Assembly (NCBI GenBank): GCA_049515175.1
Contig: JBEKUI010000016.1
Coordinates: forward strand, 1 to 29,499
Source: JACQNR01 sp049515175
Lineage (GTDB): Bacteria > Acidobacteriota > Terriglobia > UBA7540
Direction of reading: 5' to 3'
Length of the DNA stretch: 29,499 bases
This document shows, piece by piece, positions 6,082 through 14,203 of this stretch. A program made the translations under genes and the position numbers. The first letter of the stretch is position 1, and the number at the start of each line of letters is the position of its first letter. The notes beneath the pieces are model-generated. The model was not told the origin of the DNA. It saw only the letters and a list, made by a program, of their open reading frames with translations, and ran no database searches.

Positions 6082-7362
6082 TTGACGGAGAGGCAGAAGA
6101 ACCCGTTGGCAGATGTCGTTAATCAAGCTCGCGAGCAACTGGGCGCGGAGTTCCAGGCGCAGGCGGAGCGAATCCAGCAGCTTGAGCAGAGCGTTCAGGA
6201 GTTGCGCAACCGGCATCAGCAACTGGAGACTTCTGTTCAGGACCAACTCGAGAAGCTGGCCAAGGCTGAGATCCCGGCCCCGCCCGAGCCGCCGGCTCCC
6301 GCTGCGAGCCCGATGCTTGATCAGGTTTTGGCGGCGGTTCGGAATCTGATCACTGCCACGTTGCCCGAGCAGGTGCTGGAAGTCCTCACCGAGGAGGGCC
6401 TAAACCTGGGCGTGCGCGCGGCGGTTTTCGATGTGCGAGGCAAAGCGGCGTGGGGAGCCGCGGCGCGGGGATTTGCAGGCCTGACCGATAAGGTGTTTCG
6501 CGGCGTGGTCGTCCAACTCAGCCAGGATACACCCTTCCGAACTTGTTTCGAGACCGCCGGGCATGTCGATACCGACGCCCGGGGACTGAAAAGGAACCGC
6601 AATATCCTGGACAAACTTCAGCCCGGTCCGCAGGACACGATTCTGTTGCTCCCCGTCCGCTCCGCGGGTTCGGTGTCGGCGATTTTCTATGCCGACACAG
6701 GAGGGAAGGGCCAGGCGTTGCCAGTGGACGCCTTGAAGATCCTGGCGGAGTTTGCGGGCGCGCAACTCGACCGGCTGATGGCTTTCAGTGGCGGACTTGC
6801 GGCGCCTGCCGAGGCCGCCGCTCCCGCGCCAGAGGTGGCGGCGGAGCCTGTGACCGAGGAAGCGGTGGCGGTCGTCGAAGCGCAGCCGGTTGAAGTGGAA
6901 GCGATAGAGGTTGAAACGCCAAAGGTCTCTGAGCCGGAGATTGCCCCTGCGCCTTCAGAGGCGCCAGAAGAGGCCGCGCCCGTCTTGGGCGAGACAGTTC
7001 CTGTTCCTGTGCAGGAAGCGCCGCCCCAACCGGCGGCAGCGCCCGCAGCGGCCGCGGTTTTTGATCTCGCGCAGCTTAGCGATGAGGATCAGAAGAACCA
7101 TCGCGACGCCAAGCGCTTCTCCAAGCTGCTGGTGTCCGAGATCGAGCTTTACAGCAAGGCCAAAGTGCAAGATGGCCGCAGGAGCGGGGACCTTTACAAG
7201 CGATTGAAATCGGACATCGATCGCAGCCGCCGGACTTATGAGAAGCGCTTCGGAAAGACGGTCGGCAGGCAGGTCGACTATTTCCATGAAGAACTCGTGC
7301 GAGTCCTTGCGGGGAGTGACGCGAAACTTCTCGGGTCGGACTATCCCGGACCCTCAGTTTGA
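6082..7362 (+). CDS. Coiled-coil protein with GAF-like domain and acidobacterial C-terminal helical domain
   Basis: 426 aa from a TTG start with GAGGTG five bases upstream. Residues 10-65 are a heptad-type coiled coil rich in Gln, Glu and Leu. Residues 75-235 look like a GAF-type sensor fold: helix (LDQVLAAVRNLITATL), strands RAAVFDVRG and AAWGAAARGF, and the closing TILLLPVRSAGSVSAIFYAD. Residues 240-325 are a low-complexity Ala/Glu/Pro/Val linker. The last 100 residues (SDEDQKNHRDAKRFSKLLVSEIELY ... SDIDRSRRTYEKRF) form a charged helical domain I associate with acidobacterial signalling proteins. No membrane segment or catalytic motif is seen. Its final bases overlap the start of the transglycosylase gene, so the two are translationally coupled and may share an envelope-related role. 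Function unknown. Confidence 0.85.
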   Translation: MTERQKNPLADVVNQAREQLGAEFQAQAERIQQLEQSVQELRNRHQQLETSVQDQLEKLAKAEIPAPPEPPAPAASPMLDQVLAAVRNLITATLPEQVLEVLTEEGLNLGVRAAVFDVRGKAAWGAAARGFAGLTDKVFRGVVVQLSQDTPFRTCFETAGHVDTDARGLKRNRNILDKLQPGPQDTILLLPVRSAGSVSAIFYADTGGKGQALPVDALKILAEFAGAQLDRLMAFSGGLAAPAEAAAPAPEVAAEPVTEEAVAVVEAQPVEVEAIEVETPKVSEPEIAPAPSEAPEEAAPVLGETVPVPVQEAPPQPAAAPAAAAVFDLAQLSDEDQKNHRDAKRFSKLLVSEIELYSKAKVQDGRRSGDLYKRLKSDIDRSRRTYEKRFGKTVGRQVDYFHEELVRVLAGSDAKLLGSDYPGPSV

Positions 7363-9572
7363 AGACCCCATTACAAAGTGTTTTTGTCGGACGCGCTGCA
7401 GAATTGTGCCTGATTCTCTTGGTGCCCGCGCTCGCGGTGGCGGGAAGTGAAGACTCCCGCCTTCAGAACCTGGCGGAGCGCGCTCAGGATCGGTCGGTCT
7501 GGCCGCAACTGCGCCGCCTGGCCGAGACTGCCAGCGATCCCGAGCGGCGCGGGCAGGCGCTTCTGGTTCTCGGTTACCGAGAATATGACGCCGGCCTGTT
7601 CGAGCCCGCCCTGCAGGACTTGAAATCGGCAGCGGAGACGGGCTTCTCCCTGGCGGACCAAGCGTCCTACTACGGCGCGGAGGCGGCGCAAGGGGCCAAT
7701 CAGCCTTTCCAGGTCATCGAGATTCTTCAGGACTTCGGAACCCACTATCCCACGAGCACTTTGCGCCTGAGAGCCCTGGAACTCCTCGCCAAAGCTCAGC
7801 TCACGAGCGGCCAGCCAGAGCCCGCCCTTCGTTTGCTTGTCTCGGAGCCCACGGTGCGGCGGCGTCCGGAACTGGCCTTGCTCCTTGCGCAAGCTTACAC
7901 TTCCACGAACAACCCGCCTGAGGCGGCGCGCATTTATCAGGAGATCTACTTCGCATTCCCCACTTCATCCCAGGCAAGCGCCGCGCGGGATGCCCTCGGC
8001 GGTTTGCGGACCGAACTAGGGAGCTCCTTCCCCGAAGCTAGCGAAGAAATTCAGACTGCCCGGGCTGATATTCTTGCTGCCCGGACCCGCTGGCAGGAAG
8101 CGCGGGATGAATACTCAGGCCTGCTAGAAAGCCGCCCCTCGAGTCCGCTCGTGCCGCGCTGGAAGGTAGGTCGCGCGCGCTGCCTGCTTCATCTTCGCGA
8201 GGCAGACAAGGTTATTGAAGTGTTGACGGGCAGCTCTGTAGCCGGTCCCGAGTATGATCCCCAGCGCTTGGCGCTCCTGGTCGAAGCCTATCTGCGGAAA
8301 TCTGATGCGCCCGCGGCGCTAATCGCACTCGACCAACTGCGCGCTTCCTACGCCACGACTTCGTCCTATGCGGCGGCCCTGTCAGCGCTGGGGAATTATT
8401 ACGTGCGGCAAGTCGATTGGAAGGTGGCGGCGGTCCACTACCAGGCGCTTGCCCAGAATTTCCCGCAGGCCGAGGCAGGGCAAGAGGCTCACTGGAGACT
8501 CTCCTGGTCCTATTACCTGGATGGTGATTTGACGCGTGCCGCGCAGGGTTTCGTAGAGCACCTCAGCCGGTACCCGGAATCCGATCACACCGCAGGCGCC
8601 ATCTACTGGCTGGCGAGAATCGCCGAACAGCGCGGCGCCAGCAGCGAGGCGCGTTCCCTTTACGCGTTTCTTCGTCAGCGGTACGTCTACAACTATTATG
8701 GCCAGCAGGCGGCATCGCGGCTGCCGGCGCTCGACGAAGCTCTGGCAGGGAAGGGCCCTGCTTCGCAGCCGCTGGCTTCTGTGACGGAGGCTCTCCAGAA
8801 GCTGCCGCCACGGGGAGATTCGCCGCTGCTCGCGTGTGGAACGCCCCCTCCCAGTGAGGCCCTGCGGCCATTCCTGACACTGATGAATCTGGGATTGCGT
8901 GACTTGGCGGAACAGTATCTGCTGGCTGTGGTTGAAGGGTCCTCGAATGGGGCGGAGCTGAAGCTGGCCCTCTCCCGGCTCCATGCGGAGGAGAAGAAGC
9001 CCGCCCTGGCGTTGTTCGATGCCAGGCGCGCCGTGCCACGGGCCTCCGAGTACGAATTCTCCGAGCTGCCGGAGGAGATTTGGCGCCGGCTTTATCCGCA
9101 GGAGTTCTTGCCGCTTGTGAAGCGCTATGCGCGCACCAATCGGCTCGACCCCGCCCTGGTCCTCGCACTCATCCGGCAGGAGTCGGCGTTCAACCCGCGC
9201 GCTACTTCCGTGGCCAACGCACGAGGCTTGATGCAGATCCTTCCCGAGACCGTGAGCCCTCGAAAGCGCGGCCGGGCGCGTGCCGCTCGCCGCCTCTATG
9301 AGCCGGCGTACAATGTCCAGTTCGGCACGCGACATCTGGCGGGCCTGCTCAAAGAGCTGGGGAATAGCCCCGAGCAGGCCTTGGCCGCCTATCACGCCGG
9401 TGACTTCCGGGTTAAAGACTGGCTGAGCAAACACTCCTTCCAGGAGCCGGCGGAGTTTCTGGAGACGATTCCGATACCCGCCACGCGCACCTATGTCGAA
9501 GCACTGTTGCGCGACGTGGGTATCTACCGGGCCCTGCTCAATCGCACTGCGAAGTTTGCCCGCTGCCGGTAG
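7359..9572 (+). CDS. slt: Soluble lytic murein transglycosylase, SLT domain with TPR-like N-terminus
   Basis: 737 aa. Cleaves the glycan of peptidoglycan with formation of 1,6-anhydro-muramic acid, in the periplasm. Residues 1-29 are a signal peptide. Residues 35-580 are helical TPR-type repeats (for example AAVHYQALAQNFPQAEAGQEA and SLYAFLRQRYVYNYYG), as in Slt70. The catalytic SLT domain follows, with RLDPALVLALIRQESAFNP: Glu608 is the general acid. ARGLMQILPET and EFLETIPIPATRTYV follow in the family order. The usual AYNAGPGRV motif reads AYHAGDFRV. The start is TTG 7359, overlapping the stop of the preceding gene; no clear independent RBS is visible, consistent with coupled translation. 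The next gene, an aminotransferase, begins 27 bases on. Confidence 0.93.
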   Translation: MKTPLQSVFVGRAAELCLILLVPALAVAGSEDSRLQNLAERAQDRSVWPQLRRLAETASDPERRGQALLVLGYREYDAGLFEPALQDLKSAAETGFSLADQASYYGAEAAQGANQPFQVIEILQDFGTHYPTSTLRLRALELLAKAQLTSGQPEPALRLLVSEPTVRRRPELALLLAQAYTSTNNPPEAARIYQEIYFAFPTSSQASAARDALGGLRTELGSSFPEASEEIQTARADILAARTRWQEARDEYSGLLESRPSSPLVPRWKVGRARCLLHLREADKVIEVLTGSSVAGPEYDPQRLALLVEAYLRKSDAPAALIALDQLRASYATTSSYAAALSALGNYYVRQVDWKVAAVHYQALAQNFPQAEAGQEAHWRLSWSYYLDGDLTRAAQGFVEHLSRYPESDHTAGAIYWLARIAEQRGASSEARSLYAFLRQRYVYNYYGQQAASRLPALDEALAGKGPASQPLASVTEALQKLPPRGDSPLLACGTPPPSEALRPFLTLMNLGLRDLAEQYLLAVVEGSSNGAELKLALSRLHAEEKKPALALFDARRAVPRASEYEFSELPEEIWRRLYPQEFLPLVKRYARTNRLDPALVLALIRQESAFNPRATSVANARGLMQILPETVSPRKRGRARAARRLYEPAYNVQFGTRHLAGLLKELGNSPEQALAAYHAGDFRVKDWLSKHSFQEPAEFLETIPIPATRTYVEALLRDVGIYRALLNRTAKFARCR

Positions 9573-9599
9573 AATGGGCAGCGGCTCGCGATCTGTCCT

Positions 9600-10754
9600 A
9601 TGAAAGTCTCGCAGAAGGTGCAACGCTTTACGGAATCTGTCATCCGTGAGATGACGCGCCTGGCGCTTGAACACGGGGCGGTGAACCTGGCGCAGGGCTT
9701 TCCGGATTTTGCCGCGCCGGAGGAGGTGAAGGAAGCTGCCATCCGCGCCATCCGCGCCGACGTCAATCAGTACGCCATCACCTGGGGGGCGCGCGAGTTC
9801 CGGCGGGCCATTGCCGAGCGCTTCGAGAAGGATTCGGGCCTGGCGGTGGATCCCGAGCGCGAGGTCACCGTCTGCTGCGGCGCCACCGAGACGATGATCG
9901 CCTCGATGCTGGCGGTGGTGGATCCCGGCGAAGAGATTATCGTCTTCGAGCCCTTCTACGAAAATTACGGGCCGGATGCGATCATCTGCGGCGCCTCGCC
10001 GCGCTTTGTGCCGCTACGCCCGCCGGATTGGACTTTTGACCTGCAGGAACTGGCGGCCGCCTTCAGCGAGCGCACGCGGGCGCTGATCCTCAACACTCCC
10101 AACAACCCGACGGGGAAGGTCTTCAGCCGTGCTGAGTTGGAAACGATTGCGCAGCTCGTGCAGCGCTGGAACACTTACGTCATCACCGACGAAATCTATC
10201 AGCACATCGTCTACGACGGCGCCGAGCACGTTTGCATGGCTGCCTTGCCGGGGATGCGCGAGCGCACCATCACCATCAACAGCCTGTCGAAAACCTTCAG
10301 CGTCACCGGTTGGCGCGTGGGCTACGCGGTCGCGCCACCTGAGGTGACCAACGCCATCCGCAAGATGCACGACTTCATTTCGGTGGGAGCCGCCGCGCCG
10401 CTGCAGGAAGCGGGCGTGGTCGCCCTGCGCCTGCCGGATGACTACTATCGCCGGCTGCGCGGTGATTATCAGGCGCGACGCGACAAGATGCTGGCCGCGC
10501 TTGCCGTGGCGGGTTTCCGCTGCTTCCCGCCGCGTGGCGCCTACTACATCATGACGGACATCTCGGGGTTCGGCTCTCCATCCGATCTCGAATTCACCCG
10601 CCACCTGATTCGCGACGTGGGTGTTGCGGTTGTTCCCGGCAGCAGCTTCTACAGCGACCCCGCGCGCGGCCGCCAGCAGGTACGCTTCTGTTTCTGCAAG
10701 ACCGACGCCACCCTCGACGAAGCGGCGCGGCGGCTTGGGAAGCTGAAAGGTTAG
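9600..10754 (+). CDS. Class I/II PLP-dependent aminotransferase (methionine/kynurenine aminotransferase-like)
   Basis: 384 aa, the normal length for fold-type I aminotransferases. It opens with VNLAQGFPDF near residue 28, the substrate-loop signature shared by E. coli YbdL and kynurenine aminotransferases. Cofactor residues are NTPNNPTGK at about 164-172, VITDEIY at about 195-201 and the PLP lysine in SLSKTFSVTGWRVGY (Lys231). The conserved Arg for the substrate carboxylate is probably in QVRFCFCK near 359. It should transfer the amino group from an aromatic or sulphur amino acid to a 2-oxo acid in the cytosol; exact substrate cannot be told. ATG 9600 has only a weak RBS. The gene lies just after slt but is functionally unrelated to it. 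Confidence 0.9.
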   Translation: MKVSQKVQRFTESVIREMTRLALEHGAVNLAQGFPDFAAPEEVKEAAIRAIRADVNQYAITWGAREFRRAIAERFEKDSGLAVDPEREVTVCCGATETMIASMLAVVDPGEEIIVFEPFYENYGPDAIICGASPRFVPLRPPDWTFDLQELAAAFSERTRALILNTPNNPTGKVFSRAELETIAQLVQRWNTYVITDEIYQHIVYDGAEHVCMAALPGMRERTITINSLSKTFSVTGWRVGYAVAPPEVTNAIRKMHDFISVGAAAPLQEAGVVALRLPDDYYRRLRGDYQARRDKMLAALAVAGFRCFPPRGAYYIMTDISGFGSPSDLEFTRHLIRDVGVAVVPGSSFYSDPARGRQQVRFCFCKTDATLDEAARRLGKLKG

Positions 10755-10986
10755 CGGCGCCAGCGCACATACGTCGCAAGCATGCAATTCCGTGATAGGT
10801 CGTTCTTCAAGAAAGTGTGGCGGAGGAGGTGGGGGGAAAGATTCCGTAGCCTACCGGCCGGTCGGTAGCTCCGCCTCCCCGCCGGGCCTCCTTCTCTCCC
10901 GGGCTCCTGTCCCCACCGCCAAGGCCGCCGCCCCGCACCGCTCCTTCTCGCTCTTCCCCAGACGTCCATTTTGTCCCCGTCTTTGT
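10755..10986. other. Non-coding gap after the aminotransferase gene
   Basis: No supported gene. GC-rich, with a purine-rich tract (10816-10838), an inverted pair TACCG/CGGTA around 10853-10868 and pyrimidine-rich stretches to 10965. These could fold into a large hairpin, but there is no T-run to make it an intrinsic terminator. Open frames through here in phase with the sigma gene are only upstream extensions without an RBS. Confidence 0.5.
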
Positions 10987-11015
10987 GGAACAAACCTTTC
11001 CTCTGCGGTGTCGAA
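10987..11015 (+). promoter_or_regulatory. ECF-sigma-type promoter candidate
   Basis: GGAACAA (10987-10993), a 16-base spacer, and GTCGAA (11010-11015). This resembles the -35 GGAACTT and -10 GTCTAA pattern of sigma-E-type ECF factors, one mismatch in each core. It lies about 68 bases before the sigma gene start, as expected for autoregulation. Chance similarity is possible in GC-rich DNA. Confidence 0.45.
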
Positions 11016-11082
11016 TCTAAGTGAGGGGAAATGTAAGCGCAGCCTTGCGGTTCCGTTTGTGAACTGCTATCGTGGGTGCGTC

Positions 11083-11718
11083 ATGGGGATTGCGCGACCA
11101 GTGGGTGTTGCGCTTGAGCAATCGCATCCTGCCAGTCACGAAGCGACCTTGGTCGCGGAGTTGAAGGCTGGATCCGAGGAGGCGTTTGCCTATCTGCTGG
11201 CGGTCTATCAGAACCCGGTTTACAACCTGATTTCGCACCTGACCGGATTCAGTGTCGACGCGCCAGACGTTCTCCAGGACGTATTCGTCAAGGTCTTCCG
11301 GGGCATCGGGCACTTTAACGGCGACAGTAGTCTGCGGACCTGGATTTACCGGATCGCGGTCCACGAGGCGTCCAATCACCGTCGCAGCTGGCTGCGGCGG
11401 CGGCTTCGGGAAACCTTCTCGCTGGACGACGACGAGTCGTTGGGCGAGGCCCGGATAGCGCGCTCGTCGGCTCAGCCGCAGACGCCTTACCAGGCGGCCG
11501 AACTTTCCGAGCGGCAGCGGCTCGTGCAGCAGGCGCTGGCGAGCGTGGCGCAGCCCTACCGCGCCGCGCTGGTGCTCAGGGAAATCGAGGGACTCTCCTA
11601 CGAGGAGATCGCGCAGATGCTGGAAGTCTCCGAGGGCACGATCAAGTCCCGTCTGGTGCGTGGCCGCGAGTTGCTCAAACGGAAGCTGCAAGGCTGGTTA
11701 GGAAGGGAAGATGTTTGA
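11083..11718 (+). CDS. ECF-type RNA polymerase sigma factor (RpoE-like)
   Basis: 211 aa. Region 2 occupies about residues 25-95: EEAFAYLLAVYQNPVYNLISHLTG, then DAPDVLQDVFVKVFRGIGHF and RTWIYRIAVHEASNHRR for -10 recognition and melting. Region 4 is at about 140-205: VAQPYRAALVLREIEGLSYEEIAQMLEVSEGTIKSRLVRGRELLKRKL, the HTH that reads the -35. The ATG at 11083 is chosen because the preceding in-frame 97 codons are low-complexity and lack family similarity; the RBS is weak. The stop overlaps the start of the anti-sigma gene by 8 bases, so the pair is translationally coupled. It should be held at the membrane until an envelope signal frees it (family knowledge). Confidence 0.93.
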   Translation: MGIARPVGVALEQSHPASHEATLVAELKAGSEEAFAYLLAVYQNPVYNLISHLTGFSVDAPDVLQDVFVKVFRGIGHFNGDSSLRTWIYRIAVHEASNHRRSWLRRRLRETFSLDDDESLGEARIARSSAQPQTPYQAAELSERQRLVQQALASVAQPYRAALVLREIEGLSYEEIAQMLEVSEGTIKSRLVRGRELLKRKLQGWLGREDV

Positions 11719-12364
11719 GTCTTGCACCGAAATTCGTGAGCAGTTTACCGACTTCCTCGATGACCGCTGCACGCGCGATCAGCTGAGGTCGATCCGGTTC
11801 CATCTGGAGTATTGTGGCGCCTGCGGGGCTGAGCTCGCGCAAGCGCAGGCGATCCAGGCGGAGTTGCGGGCGCTGCCCAAGCGGCGGGTGCCGGCGGAGC
11901 TGGCCCTGCAGATGCGTGTGCGCGTCTCGCAGCGGCTCCATGAGCGTCTGCTCTCCGCGCTCTGGATGCAGTTTGACAACGTTTTCAGGCCGTTGGTCAT
12001 TCCCGCTTCCGGGGGCATTCTGACGGCGGTGATTTTCTTTGGATTGATTATGGGTACGCAATTTGTGCCGCGCTCTACCCTGCCGGATGTCCCGCTGGCC
12101 CTGGTCACGCCGCCGCGCTTGCGGGAACTGCCGCCCATCGACTTCATCAATACCGGCGACCAGCCCGTGGTGCTGCTCACCCAGGTGGACGCGGCGGGGC
12201 GGGTGATGAGCTACAGAGTGCTTTCCGGCCAGGTTTCGCCGGAATTCGCGCACCAACTGGACCGCCTGATCTACTTCAGTGTGTTCGACCCTGCCACGAC
12301 CTTTGGGAGGCCGACGGACGGGCACGTGGTTTTGTCACTTAGGCGGATCAACGTCCGAGGTTAG
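11711..12364 (+). CDS. Membrane-anchored zinc-type anti-sigma factor
   Basis: 217 aa. Residues 1-45 are an anti-sigma zinc-binding domain: His31-x3-Cys35-x2-Cys38 (HLEYCGACG), preceded by helix EIREQFTDFLDD. A single membrane helix lies at about 93-118 (PLVIPASGGILTAVIFFGLIMG). The external part of about 100 residues contains repeated Pro and beta segments (VVLLTQVDAAGRVMSYRVLSG and VVLSLRRINV) resembling a TonB-C-like or energy-transducer fold, which could sense the signal; that reading is tentative. It binds and silences the sigma factor encoded just upstream (family knowledge). No obvious site-1 or site-2 protease gene is next to it. Confidence 0.88.
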   Translation: MFESCTEIREQFTDFLDDRCTRDQLRSIRFHLEYCGACGAELAQAQAIQAELRALPKRRVPAELALQMRVRVSQRLHERLLSALWMQFDNVFRPLVIPASGGILTAVIFFGLIMGTQFVPRSTLPDVPLALVTPPRLRELPPIDFINTGDQPVVLLTQVDAAGRVMSYRVLSGQVSPEFAHQLDRLIYFSVFDPATTFGRPTDGHVVLSLRRINVRG

Positions 12365-12369
12365 TCCGT

Positions 12370-13944
12370 TTGGCTTGTGATGGCTTGCATCGAGGTAATC
12401 ATCGGCCCTGGCCGGAAACGCGGCGGCGGGGCCGTTTCCTTTTCTCCCGCCTGCATTCTTCGGGTCTGAGCCTCCCCGCCTGCCTGGTCTTTTCCCTGGT
12501 GCTTTCTCTGGCGGGCGAAGCGCGCGCGCAACAGTCCCCCGGAGTGGTGCTCGATTCGCGCGAACAGCTTTTCGCTCTGCTCGCGGCGCGCCTGGCTTCC
12601 GGAATCGATCACGCCCCGGCGTCGGAGGCGGGACTGGGCGCTCGCCAGGACGTGATCGCCTACCTGTCGCGGCGAAAGATTCCCGTGGGCGCTGAGCTGC
12701 AGAAGTTCTTCCTGGCGCAGCAGGAGGACCCGGATTCTGCGGCGAACCTCAGCCACCTGGTTTCCCTGGCCCTGTTGATGGGTCCGGCACCCGAATTCAA
12801 ACTCTCCGGCCCGCAGATGGACCTGCCGCCGGATGCCCGGGCCGTGGCGGGCTTGGCGCCTTTGGCCAAGCGCTTCGCGGAGGAGGCGAACCTCACCGAC
12901 CTCTGGGCGCAGATGCAGCCGCGAATCCAGGAGGAGATTGACCGTTACAGTCCTCTCGTGCGGCGCGCCGTGGAGGTCTCCGACGTCTATCTGCGCTTTC
13001 CCAGCGGCGCCTATCTGGGCCGCACCTACACGATCTATTTGAGCCCGCTGGGAACGCCGGAGCAGGTGCACGCGCGCATTTATGGCGCGAATTACTATCT
13101 CGTGGTGACTCCTTCCAAGGAGCCCAAGATCGCCGAGATCCGCCATCAGTACCTGCACTTCCTCCTCGACCCGCTGGCGGGCAAGTACGGACTCGAGATC
13201 GAGCAGAAGTTGGAATTGAAATCCCTGGTGCGCCTCGCCCCGCAACTGGGGAGGGACTTCAAGGAAGATTTCTCTCTGCTCGTGACCGAGTGCCTGATTC
13301 GCGCCGTCGAGCTGCGCATGGACAAGCGCCCGCCCAAGGACGCGCAGCAGAGCGTGGAGGAGCTGGCCGCGGGCGGGCTGATCCTCGCTCCCTACTTCTA
13401 TGCGGCGCTCGCCGATTACGAGAAACAGGACGAGGCGATGAGCATCGCCTACAAGAACCTGATCCTGGGAATCAAACCCAACGAAGAACGGCTGAGACTG
13501 CTCAAAGTCAAATTCGCTCCTAAGCCGGAGGTCGGGCCGGCCGGGAAACCCCAAGTCCTCTCGCCGGAGGAGCAATTGCTCAACCAGGCTGAGAACCTGA
13601 TTGCGGAAGCCCGCTACCAGGAAGCCATGCCCATCTTCAAGAACGTCCTGGAAACCATCAACGCCCAGAGCGACCGCGCGCTATTCGGCCTGGCGGTGAT
13701 TTACAGCAACACCCGCAAACCGAACCTGGCGGTGGATTATTTCAAACAGACGCTCGAGGCCGCCAAGGACGTCCGCCTCGCTACCTGGTCGCACATTTAT
13801 CTCGGCCGCATCTCCGACCTCAACGGGGAACGCGAGCAGGCGCTGGCCCAGTACCGCGCCGCCTCGCTCACCGCTCCGAACTACCCCGACGCCCTGCGCG
13901 CCGTCCAGGACGGCCTGCAGCGCCCCTTCGGCTTCCACAAATAG
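12370..13944 (+). CDS. Secreted zincin-like protein with altered HExxH motif and C-terminal TPRs
   Basis: About 524 aa from TTG 12370 (another TTG at 12385); no ATG exists near the signal sequence, so the start is uncertain. CGAGG lies about nine bases before the first TTG. The export signal is at about 30-54 (LPACLVFSLVLSLAGEARAQQ). The central domain (about 150-370) contains IRHQYLHFLLDP with His259-Gln260-x2-His263, and 44 residues later TECLIRAVE (Glu307, Glu314). This is the layout of a gluzincin peptidase, but the catalytic Glu of HExxH is Gln. Residues about 400-515 are TPR repeats (ARYQEAMPIFKNVLE, RALFGLAVIYSNTRKPNLAVDYF, EREQALAQYRAA). It may be a binding protein rather than a protease. 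The gene lies 5 bases after the anti-sigma gene and is probably in the same operon. Confidence 0.75.
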   Translation: MACDGLHRGNHRPWPETRRRGRFLFSRLHSSGLSLPACLVFSLVLSLAGEARAQQSPGVVLDSREQLFALLAARLASGIDHAPASEAGLGARQDVIAYLSRRKIPVGAELQKFFLAQQEDPDSAANLSHLVSLALLMGPAPEFKLSGPQMDLPPDARAVAGLAPLAKRFAEEANLTDLWAQMQPRIQEEIDRYSPLVRRAVEVSDVYLRFPSGAYLGRTYTIYLSPLGTPEQVHARIYGANYYLVVTPSKEPKIAEIRHQYLHFLLDPLAGKYGLEIEQKLELKSLVRLAPQLGRDFKEDFSLLVTECLIRAVELRMDKRPPKDAQQSVEELAAGGLILAPYFYAALADYEKQDEAMSIAYKNLILGIKPNEERLRLLKVKFAPKPEVGPAGKPQVLSPEEQLLNQAENLIAEARYQEAMPIFKNVLETINAQSDRALFGLAVIYSNTRKPNLAVDYFKQTLEAAKDVRLATWSHIYLGRISDLNGEREQALAQYRAASLTAPNYPDALRAVQDGLQRPFGFHK

Positions 13945-13952
13945 CCCTTCTT

Positions 13953-14003
13953 CGTAGCGCCGACCTTAAGCCCGGCATTTCCGCCCTAAAGGGCGGCACT
14001 ACG
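13953..14003. repeat. Two-hairpin intergenic repeat element, copy A
   Basis: The element starts CGTAGCGCCG and ends CGGCACTACG, an inverted pair with one wobble. Inside are an imperfect left hairpin (GCCGACC...GCCCGGC region, 13958-13976) and a perfect right hairpin CCGCCC-TAAA-GGGCGG (13981-13996 region). It sits right after the stop of the TPR/zincin-like gene. The same architecture recurs at 25803-25891 and, in part, at 25731 and 27343. Such dispersed repeats are typical of acidobacterial intergenic DNA in my recollection. Confidence 0.7.
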
Positions 14004-14014
14004 TCGCGACTCCC

Positions 14015-14032
14015 GACCCGCGGTAGCGGGTC
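14015..14032. other. Short hairpin after repeat copy A
   Basis: GACCCGC (14015-14021), loop GGTA, GCGGGTC (14026-14032): a 7-bp perfect stem. AGTTTC follows rather than a T-run, so terminator activity is uncertain. It may end transcription of the sigma operon together with the preceding repeat. Confidence 0.45.
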
Positions 14033-14113
14033 AGTTTCAAATCTGTAGGGGAGAAGATGGAGTTTAAGTTGCTCGATACTGTTCTTCTGGTCTGTTAATC
14101 TGCTTGAGGTTCG

Positions 14114-14162
14114 CTCTCTGTCTGTGTTAAATAGACGCAGTCTATTTAACACAGACAGAGAG
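14114..14162. repeat. Perfect 23-bp inverted repeat with 3-base loop
   Basis: Arm one 14114-14136 and arm two 14140-14162 are exact reverse complements, separated by GCA. The centre is AT-rich (TTAAATAGAC) and the outer part is CTCTCTGTCTGTG. No T-run follows on either strand, and no target-site duplication is evident at the borders. It sits 30 bases before the -10 box of the next gene. It could be a cruciform operator, a long RNA hairpin, or the remnant of a palindromic mobile element. Confidence 0.9.
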
Positions 14163-14191
14163 TAAAGTCAAACGGCGGAAGAAATTTGGTG

Positions 14192-14197
14192 TATAAT
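14192..14197 (+). promoter_or_regulatory. Consensus -10 box placing the start of transcription at an ATG
   Basis: TATAAT, perfect consensus, ends seven bases before the A of ATG 14204. No good -35 lies 16-18 bases upstream (the region reads CAAACG). If used, it gives a leaderless mRNA for the 14204-14461 gene and perhaps the whole cassette. Confidence 0.45.
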
Positions 14198-14203
14198 CTG
14201 GTC

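Noticed and set aside
8382..9674. 430-codon minus-strand frame
   Set aside because: Antisense shadow of the lytic transglycosylase and aminotransferase genes; composition is Arg/Gly/Gln-rich without motifs.
10792..11082. N-terminal extension of the sigma factor by 97 residues
   Set aside because: The extension is low-complexity, has no RBS, crosses the likely promoter and is absent from ECF sigma factors.
12361..13575. 404-codon minus-strand frame
   Set aside because: Antisense shadow of the secreted zincin-like/TPR gene.
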